From Phymorhynchus buccinoides (taxonomy: Eukaryota; Mollusca; Gastropoda; Neogastropoda; Raphitomidae), in assembly GCA_017654935.2 (NCBI GenBank), contig CM065695.1:33596575-33660574 (forward strand): a stretch of DNA of 64,000 nt, read 5' to 3'. The notes under the pieces were generated by a model. It was not told the DNA's origin. It was given only the letters and a program-made list of their open reading frames with translations, and searched no databases. Within the stretch, counting starts at the first letter, position 1. Every line of letters starts with the position of its first letter. A program made the position numbers and the translations under genes. Positions 1 through 10,200 of this stretch are shown here, piece after piece.

Positions 1-838
1 CATACGGAATAGTATTCAAGTTTCAATAAATGATGGCTGCTGATGATTTTCCTGAAGGGGGGTGATGACAGTGTCTGGGGAGACAGCTGTGTTGCAGCTC
101 TGGACCAAGTTTTAAGGCAAAGTCCGACGATGCAATCACAAGAACCCTCGCGCAGAGTGTTTGTTACTTTCGCAAGAGTGTTCACCCATTCTCACAGCGT
201 GACAGAACTACCAGGTGCGTGCGAGAGGAAGCATCGTCGGACAAAGGCCTTTAACAGTCACATTTAATTTCATGCAATTGCATCACATTTCCATGGGTGA
301 GAGTTGTTCAGGAATGCTCCTGAAATCAGGAATGAAAAAACCCTGACAGAAACTGAGAAAGAGTCTTGAGGAATGGTCATCGTGTAATCCGGGAACAACG
401 TGCTTATTGAAGAAAAAGAAATTCTGCTCCTGGCATTGATCATCACTTGATGGCAGACAGAAAATATGACAGTAGAATTTGCGATACTATTACTAACCTA
501 AACCACCACCACCACCAACCCTTGCCACATTGCACAGACACACAATCAGGGGTGCATGTGGGTATGCCTGAAGCCTGAATTCAGGCAATTGGATGTTACT
601 TCAGGCAGCTGAGTGCCTGAAGAAAGGGCTCTTTAATATGATAATCATTCTTTTGTGCATTGGGTTTCGGCAAGAAAGTTCAGGCAAAAGTTTTGGTCAC
701 TGCATGCACCCATGCACAATGCACATGAATCGGAAGCATGGAGATCTGATGTCGGTGATGAGCACTCAGGACTTTGGGAAGCTTCAGAGACCCTTGAAAT
801 GTGTCATTTCAGGAATTGAATGAGAACTTTTCACTTTA
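1..838. other. No gene recognised; probable LDHD intron
   Basis: This contains a CAGG-rich region with several TCAGGAAT and TTCAGGCA words (about 300-700) but no exon similar to the N-terminal half of LDHD on either strand. The open frames are short and unlike any family I know. Confidence 0.5.
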
Positions 839-1105
839 GTTTCACCAAAAAGCCTGAATGTCACAAAGAGTGATTACTTCGCAGCCTACCAACCTTGCAA
901 AGAATGAAGCCAACTTTCTCACTTTACCACCTGGAAGGTGAAAAAGGTGGAAGGCGGGACGTGTTAAGTATGGTAGCAGTAGGCAGTGGGTGAGTTCACA
1001 ATGATCCCCACCTGTAGTGTAGGTGAAAGGGTGGGAGTAGAAAAAAGGGCTTCTGTCAGCTGCGGACTGCGAACTCTTTGTATATTCAGGCTTTTTGGTT
1101 TCACC
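839..1105. mobile_element. Miniature inverted-repeat element with 8-bp target duplication (hAT-like)
   Basis: Ends are AAAAAGCCTGAAT and ATTCAGGCTTTTT in inverted order, flanked on both sides by GTTTCACC (839-846 and 1098-1105). An 8-base duplication is typical of hAT-type insertions. A second, longer copy lies at about 62350-62820. Confidence 0.8.
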
Positions 1106-1117
1106 CATGCATTTCAG

Positions 1118-1286
1118 GATCCCCGGCGGAGCAGACGCCTCTCTCTGTGGCATGTGTGCCACCAGTGCCTCGGGGACCAACGCTGTTCGGTACGGCACCA
1201 TGCGAGAAAACACCATCAACCTGGAAGTGGTGTCTGCCGATGGAAGCGTGTTTTGGACTGCTGGTGAACGGAAGCGCTGCATGTGG
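1118..1286 (+). CDS. LDHD: LDHD exon, FAD-binding domain part
   Basis: The acceptor CATTTCAG precedes the exon and the frame reads [19 protein letters not shown], then [19 protein letters not shown] and [18 protein letters not shown], with no interruption. The 3' end is set at the TGG before GTGCTT, a weak donor. With that phase the next exon would have to start at ACG (4432), after CAGAAAG, rather than directly after CAG, so this junction is not resolved. The acceptor sits 12 bases downstream of a miniature transposon's target duplication. Confidence 0.82.
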
Positions 1287-4200
1287 GTGCTTTAGCTTTT
1301 AGAAGTAGAGCTCTTTTGGCTAGGTACTTGATTTTAAAGGAAATATGCAGTTGAAAGAAAGTCTTGATCCCTGTGGATTTGTTAGAATTTTTTTTTTAAT
1401 AGAAATTTTCTTTGAATTGGTTTAGGTATATGATTATAGTTTCCATTATGATTATAGTTTCTCTTGATATAGAGTACTAACAGGTCTGCGCGTACCCCCC
1501 CTTGAAATAGTAGAGATTGTAGAGAAATCACACCATGCTTACATCATTGTTTGCGTCATTTTGAGGGGTACGCAACCCCCTAGCGTACTTTAGTTTGTGA
1601 GTTGAAGAGAAAATGTTTCCATGTGTGTTTTAGATAGTATCTTTTTTTGTTATTTATTTTAGTGTTATAACAATTAGCATTATTTGTATTGTAAGTGGAA
1701 GAGCAAGCAGTGGACAGTTACAACATATGTTTATTGCTGGAGGGTGGTGTCTGCCGATGGAAGCGTGTTTTGGACTGCCGGTGAACGGAAACGCTGCATG
1801 TGGGTGATTCAACTTTATAGTCAAGCTCTTTCGGTTAGAGTCTTTATTGTTAACCCCTTATTCAACCGCCAGCCAGAATTTCAGCCAAAGATTTCCATTA
1901 AATTTACCTGGGTAGAGAACAAATCCATCTGCAGTATTGGGGATTGTTCTGTGACATATATAAAATAAGGGCTATCCTTACTTCCCAAAACTATGCTCCC
2001 CACATGGCCGAAAGCAGCAGAGGCGCAGTAAAACCTTTATTTCATCCTTCCCAAAACTAAGACAATAGGGTATTTGGATAATAGAATTTGGTGTTAGTGG
2101 CATAGGTGTTAAATCACTGTGGTTGATTATTATTATTATTAGGTATTATTAGGTACTTTATAGTCACAGAGGCGTCTTCTGTGAAATTCGGGTTGCTCCC
2201 ACCTGGAGAGCGCGTCGCAGCAAGAGGCAGCGCCACCCAATCTTTTTTTTTTTTTTTTTTTTGCACGTGATTTTTGTCACTGATGAGGGGGGGGGGGGGG
2301 GGGGGGTAAATTTTATTTTTTAACCAATGACAACTTTTTTCGTTGCCAACTACTGGGTTTTATCGTTCATGCCTAAAAGTGCTAAGTGCATGGGCACATG
2401 GGACCTCGGTTTATCATCGTCTCATCCGAAAGGACTCCACGTTCAGACCGTTAAGGCCTAGTGTAGAATGAGAGGAAAAAATCCCCTTTACCCAGGTTCG
2501 AACTCTCGGGTTTACTTGACACGAAGCGAACGCGCTAGCGCTACACTACAAACTGGTGTCCACTCCACTCTACACCACTTGGCGGTGAAAGGGTTAAGGA
2601 AATATGTAATTGAAAGTCTTGATCCTTGTAGATTTCTGTTAGAATTTCTTTTTTAATAGACATTTTCTTTGAATTGGTTTAGGTATATGAGTACCGTATT
2701 TTTCTGACTATAAGGCGATACTTTTTTTCCCCATACTGAGACCCCTGCGCCTTATAATATGACTAATGAATATTGTTAGAAAATATGGTAACCGCAATCT
2801 GAATTTTGTGTACAAATTTCTGTGGGTCTATTTGCGTGCCTTATAATCCGAAAAATATGTTATGGTGTTTTCCATTATGATTAAAGTTTTCTTATGTAGT
2901 TCTTGAGTTACTTAGAAGAAGAAAATCTTTCCCAGTGTCTTTTTAGACAATGTTTTAATGTTAGCGACTTTGACAGGTCAAAATGGAACGTCGTTGGGCG
3001 TGACCGGAAGCAAGGGGAGAGCATGCGTGCTTTCGGGAAGGGAGAGTTGCGGTCCTTTGCTACTTTCGTTCTTATTTTTATGTGCTTAGGTGCTAGGGCA
3101 TAGGTTTCCAAATTGAAGATGTTTATGCTATTGTTTTGAGTGTTGGTAAGTATTTAGTTGAACGATATTCTTCTTCAGCAGTTGAGGTGAGGAGAAGGGC
3201 AAACAGCTGAGGGACGAGGAAGGGATTAGATAGAGCCAGGGGGTAGGGTGGAATGGGGCAGGGAGGGGATAGGCGAATGGGAGAAAGTGTGAGCACAATC
3301 ATATGATTATACAGAGACAAAGAAAGAGGGCTGACGGGGTACACAATGCTAAAAAAAACCAAAAACGTAGAAAAAGTAATTTATAATTTTTTTTTTTGGG
3401 GGGGCACGCATGCACGAACACGCATGGACCAACGCACACACACCACGAACAAGCAGCAAACACCACACAACACCACACAAACCCACTCCAAACCACACAC
3501 ACACACACGATCCACGACACACACAAAGCACACACACACATGTGAACAAACGACACACACACAAGTGGCGGAGGTCTATAGATTGGACATTGTTGCCCAA
3601 GGGCTGGAGGATGCCCAAAGATGAGCAAGAAAGCGCTCGACAGGGATGAATCGTGGAATTTATGGTAGGATTTGGTCTAGACGTTTTTGCAGAGAGCAAA
3701 GATAGAGAAGTGAGAAAGATCTTAATTTGGGAAGGCAGAAGGGAAGGTTTACGTGGGTGCTTTAAATATTTTTTTGGTGTTTCACAACTGTTACTTTTTT
3801 AAAAATTTGATAAATGACCTTTGACAAACTCAGAGTGCATTACTAACATTACTTACTATTAATGCAAATACTAGAGTACTAGTCCTCACCCCGTCTCCAC
3901 CGTCTCCGTACACGAACAAACCGTTGGTTTTGTGTATGTATCGCTAAAAACCCCCCCCATGACCCACGCCCCCTCTCGGCGACAACGTGGCTCCGAATGA
4001 ACTCGGAACGACGTATCATACACCACATGAACTTTGGCGAACTTACGTACATACCCCATGCCCACTACGCTCGGTTTCGTCCCTAACTCCTGAAATCTGG
4101 AGAGTCTTATTCGAAGTCTAGGACCAGGTTTAACGATATCGTCATGTAAAGACAGACGCTCGAACCTGGTTACGTACGTGGGTGGAGTGTCCGCAAACAT

Positions 4201-7200
4201 TCATGCTCGACGCCACCCCTTCTACCCCCCCCCCCCCCCGTCATTGCCCCCCTCGCCTTGCATCATACTAGAGTGTAACAAACGACAAACCGCTTTCAGT
4301 CACTCCTGCGTTCATTTGTATTGGCAATCAATCTTAGGGGTCCGGATAACGGCAACCCCTTTGGTACTCTAAAAAGAGTTCACTTTACTTCAATCAAAGT
4401 GGGGTTTCTTATTTTTTTATGTTGCAGAAAGACGGCTGCCGGGTACGCAGTACAAACCACTGACCAAACCTGTTTTCATTGTGGGGTCTGAGGGTACCCT
4501 GGGGATCATCACCAAGGCCATCCTACGACCTTCATGCCATCCCTGAGGCTGTGAGTGTCAGTGTATGTATGGTGCCGGTACAAGTACAGGGGGTGTCAGG
4601 TAACTGTCGCGCGCCAATGCTTCGTTAACCGACACCCCTTTGACTGCCAGAGAAAAATTTAGAGAAAAAAATCATGACATGAAAAACCCCCCCCCCGTGG
4701 GGATGCCACGGAGGTACACCTTTTGTATGGAATAGTTCCCCCACCTTCTGGAATTTCTGTGCTTGTACACTTCCTCTAATCTGCCACTCTCTCTTTGACT
4801 CTTCGACGCTGCCTTTTTCCCTGTGCTAACTGTCATCTACTATCTTTCTGCCTTACCGGTCCATTCTTCTGCCTTTTTTGCACTTACAAAGCGCTTTCAA
4901 AAAACATTTCTTCCATCCGAAGTCTGATCTTGCTGGGCCTAGCTATTTCTTTCTTGGTTAGGCGCATAATGGCAGCATGCTGCATCTGCGCTCATAACTG
5001 ACAGGAAACTGTCTGAGCGATTGAAGAAGACAAAAGAAGAAGAAGATGATATGTAAAAAAGAGAACTGATTGAGCCAATCTGGCAAAATGGTCTGGGATC
5101 TATAACTCTCTTGACTCTTATTCCCCTTCATCTGGGATGACGTAATCAGTGACATCATACAAGTGCGTAAGTGATGCGCTATATGGCAATTTAGGGGGTT
5201 AAAGGGGCACCCTGACTGATGCACCATACTTTTTTTGCTAAAGAAACATGTACGAAGGTCACTCCAGAATAAAAAAGAACAGCCTTTTCAAGGATCGGAC
5301 TCACTTAAGCCGGTCATGTTCTTTTGCTGTGGTTTCCTAGAAATCAAACTAGTGTCAACAACGGCGATTCCTCCTTGGCGGAGTTGCCGGAGAAAGAGAA
5401 GCCATTTTGGACGGGCGTGACGTGCGAGACACAGCCAGTGAGAGTGGTTGAAGCTTATTTCTGCTTGTTTTGTAGTGCAGTAAAAAAAAATCTTGGAGCT
5501 ATTTGCTTTGTTGTGAGCGAAACTCCTTTTGGCTCAATATAAACTTTGTATAAAAACGTGTATAAAAAGTCCGCGTGTATTGTGGCACATTTAGATAAAA
5601 TAAGCGCGTCACGATTAAAAAAGAGAAAGCATGCCTTCTCTTTCACTGAAAGAATCAGACTTCCAGCAGGTTTGATTTCTAGGAAACCAGACCAAATTCA
5701 TTGTTGCGATCTCTGCGTAATAGGAAACGGTGTACTTTCTCCTTGGTGGTGATCTCAGTTTTAAAAAAAAAAAAGTTTTAAAATGGTCACGCAGAGAGAT
5801 GACCGTCTTTTGTAAAAATCCCTAAAGGGGGGGCATGTTAACCAGAGCCCACAGAACTACAGATGACTATGCAGTGTTGGTCTTGAAATTAAGCATGTCA
5901 CTCAGATCCATGGCTCCATTAAAAGCGGATTAAGCTCGACTGTGTGGTTTCAGTCTTCCCATTGCAGCCCATATTCACAGCACTCTGGGTGTGGAGGTTA
6001 AGTTCGGTCCCTAGACACGGAACTATCAACAAAACACCCAAAGAACGACGCCTCTGATGTGGGCATTTATTCGAACCCATAGACCTCCCAGCTTGGTAGT
6101 GTCCGCGACGCTAACCACGTCGCGGGAGTTGTTTCTTGCACCACAGCGGCTGGTTGGTGCGCCGATTCTGACCCCCTGATTTTGAACAGAGAGTTAACAC
6201 TGGTGTTCATGCCGCTTGTTTTTTACTTGTCATTTACAGACCTTGTCTGCGGTCGTGCATTTCCCAGGGGTGCAAGAGGCTGTGGATACCACAGTTCAGA
6301 TTCTGCAGATCGGGGTGCCCATTGCGCGCATAGGTATGGAGCTTATCTCTGTGTGGGTGTGATTGGTGTGTAAAAAAGCTTGTAGAAACCGATGTGTGCT
6401 TGACATTCATTCAGACAGCAAAATGACATTCATTCAGACAGCAAAACTACAAGCGAAGGTTTTCTTTTCCATGACGTTTTGGCTGGTGCCTATTTGGTAT
6501 TTGGTGTATATTCTATTACACAGGAGAGACTTATTTTTTGTGAAATTGGGGTCGGGCTGCTCTCCCCGGAGAACGCGTCTCCCGCAAGTGCAGTGCATCT
6601 ACTAACAATTTAAAATACTGAAAAAAACTTGGTGGGGGGGGGCACAGGTGTGAGGAGGGGGTGCGATGTGTACACACTTAGAAAATATCTCTCCATATGA
6701 TAAATCGGAAAATGCCCGTACCTGTGTAGCTCATTTAGGGGTCAGCTATCAATTTGGCACCATGAGCCACTCTGGCGTAGATGTCTGGTTCTCCCAGGAA
6801 CCAGCCGACTTTCAACTGTGCCGTGGGATTCTTCGAACCCCGTGCGTACTTAGAAACTCGCATCCAGTAGCACGTGTCAGACACCAGCTTTAAGTCCCGC
6901 ATGCCGAGAGGGACTGCTCCGAAATTCTGACCTGCCCTCCTGGAGTTCAGAGTTCTTTTCCTGTCCAAACTAGAAAGTTACAAAAGGGCGAGGCCCGGGA
7001 TTCGAACCCCGGGTCACTCACAGCTGCAGTCACAGCATTACACTTCCCCAGGCGAACGTCTGTAACCACAGTTCTCCTGCCACCTTTCTGCGCCCCTTGT
7101 ATAAGTTTATCTATGGTAATTGATTTCTGTGCATTGGATATTGAAAAAATAATGTGTGCTTGAAATTCATTCAAACAGCAAAATGATATTCATTCAGACA

Positions 7201-10200
7201 GCAAAACTACAAGCGAAGGTTTTCTTTTCCATGACGTTTTGGCTGGTGCCTATTTGGTATTTGGTGTATTCTAGTCACAGAGACTTATCTCTGTGAAATT
7301 CGGGCTGCTCTCCCCTGGAGAGCGCGTCACCGCAAGTGCAGCGCCTACCAAATTTTAAAATAATAAAAAAATTGGTCCAGGGGGGGGGGCACAGGGTGAG
7401 GAGGGGGTGTGGGCACACTTGGAAAACCTAGCTATCAATTTGGCCATACCAGGCAGCGGGATTTCTCCCTGCTCTTACCGACTTTCAACTGCCGTGGGAT
7501 TTTTACGTGCGTAAAGCGCACGGGTCAGACTAGCTTTAAGTCCCCATCCGAAGGACTGGACGTTCAGTTCGATTTTCCTGTCAAACTAGAAAGAAAGGGC
7601 GAGGCCGGGATTCGAACCCGGGTCACTCACGCTGCAGTCACGCATTACATTTGGCAGGCGAACGTCTTAACCACTCTGCCACCTTTCTCCCTTGTATAAG
7701 TTTATGTATGGTAATTGTTCTGCATTGGATATTGAAAAAATAATATACAGTTTATTTTGGAAAGCGGGATGGTAGTTTCCTTTTCCTTAGCAAGTTTTTG
7801 AGTGTACCGTTTGTCAGGGGTGATAATTATTCACTCTTAGCCTTTTTGATGAAGAAAGCATTTGTTATGATTTTCTTTCTGCTTTTCAAATATCTCACCT
7901 GTGGATTGTGCACAATACTCTACTATGAGATTACTCCCCTTTGTCCAGTCCCTAATACAACAATACTACATAAATAAGAGTGTGGCTGCCCACGTGGCGG
8001 GGTAATCAAAAACGGTCACACACACACACACGTAATGTTCTCATCCCTAGCTGGTACATTTGTACCATAGTGTTCAATTGCTTCGGCTGTTGGAATGATC
8101 CCTGGAGTCTTTTAGCCAGGGTACGGCAACACCAGCAAAGAAGATACATCAAGTGAAATTAAGGAACATTTGGATTTTTTTTTTTTTTACATTCACCATT
8201 TTTTTTTAATGGATTGCTGTTTGAACTACGAATAACCTTGTTGGATTTTATCAGACCAGCAAGAGTAAGGTGTGCATACAAGAGAGAAGAACACTGAACG
8301 CTTACTTCAACCCACTGTCTACAGTTTTGTTTTGCTTTGCTGCCTTTTCCAATGGTTGACATTCTGGTTGTGATGGATGTCGAGTCCCCAAAGCACAAAC
8401 AGAATTCTTCTTGTTGAAGCTATTAGAAAGATTGATTGATTGATTGAGCGAGTGATTGATCGGATTGTTTGATTGAGTAATTGATTGATTCAAAGTTAGT
8501 GCAAACATAATTTTTCTCATTGACACTGAAAAAAATAGATTGATGGATTGACCGATGAGTGAAGAATTGTTTCAAAGTTTTGGGACGAGGTGGCAATCAT
8601 GGCCTATTGATTGATTGGTTGATTAATTGCTTTGGCTGTTGGAATGATCCCTGGAGTCTTTTAGCCAGGGTATGACAACAACAGCAAGAAAGCGCTTTGG
8701 GCTCATCTGAGGTAAAGCGCTATATGCATGTACTATTATTATTATTATTATTATTGTTATTAATGGATGGATTGTTTCAGAGTTTGTAGATGAGGTGACA
8801 ATCATGGTGTATTGATTGATGGATGGATTGTTTCAGAGTTTTTGGATGAGATGACAATCATGGTGTATTGATTGAATGATTGATGGATTGTTTCAGAGTT
8901 TGTGGATGAGGTGGCAATCATGGTGTATTGATTGAATGATTGATGGATTGTTTCAGAGTTTTTGGACGAGGTGGCAATCATGGTGTATTGATTGATGGAT
9001 GGATTGTTTCAGAGTTTTTGGATGAGATGACAATCATGGTGTAATGATTGATTGATGGATGGATTGTTTCAGAGTTTTTGGATGAGGTGGCAATCATGGT
9101 GTATTGATTGAATGATTGATGGATTGTTTCAGAGTTTTTGGACGAGGTGGCAATCATGGTGTATTGATTGAATGATTGATGGACGGATTGTTTCAGAGTT
9201 TGTGGACGAGGTGGCAATCATGGTGTATTGATTGAATGATTGATGGACGGATTGTTTCAGAGTTTGTGGACGAGGTGGCAATCATGGTGTATTGATTGAA
9301 TGATTGATGGACGGATTGTTTCAGAGTTTGTGGACGAGGTGGCAATCATGGTGTATTGATTGAATGATTGATGGACGGATTGTTTCAGAGTTTGTGGACG
9401 AGGTGGCAATCATGGTGTATTGATTGAATGATTGATGGACGGATTGTTTCAGAGTTTGTGGACGAGGTGGCAATCATGGTCTATTGATTGAATGATTGAT
9501 GGACGGATTGTTTCAGAGTTTTTGGATGAGATGACAATCATGGTGTAATGATTGATTGATGGATGGATTGTTTCAGAGTTTTTGGACGAGGTGGCAATCA
9601 TGGCGTTCAACAAGTACAGCAAGTTTGACATGAAGGAGGCCCCCTCCCTCTTCCTGGAGTTCCACGGGTCAGAGAGCTCTGTGAAGGAGCAGGTGACCAC
9701 TGTGGGTCAGTCAGTCACTTTTTTTTTTTTTTCCCTGTATTTTAAGGCGATACTTTTTTTCCTAGACTGATTCCCCTGCGCCTTATAATAATGTGACTGA
9801 TAATATAGTAAGAAATTATAATAACAAAATTGAACAAAGGGGGAGAACTCCTTTTTTAATTAACTCCCCTCCACCAAAGTTGATTACGATACCAATCACC
9901 TAGCAATGAGTGGATAATAATAATAATAATAATTGGCACTTATATAGCGCACATATCTAGAAAATTCTATTCATGGCGCTTTACAAAGAAATAAAACTAT
10001 AAACATTCACACACACACACGCACACACACACAAAAAAATACGATGAAGGGAGGGGGTTGGGAAAGGGGGTGAGGGTGGGGGGGGGGGGGGGACGGGTGG
10101 GGGGGGGGGGGGGGGGGGGGGGCGTGGGCACACACACCACACATACACGCTGCATGCACACACACACATACACACACACGCACGCACTACGCGCGCACGC

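Noticed and set aside
7590..7690. tRNA gene on the - strand
   Set aside because: A-box and B-box are good, but spacing is too wide for a tRNA and the sequence is the head of a SINE found twice here.
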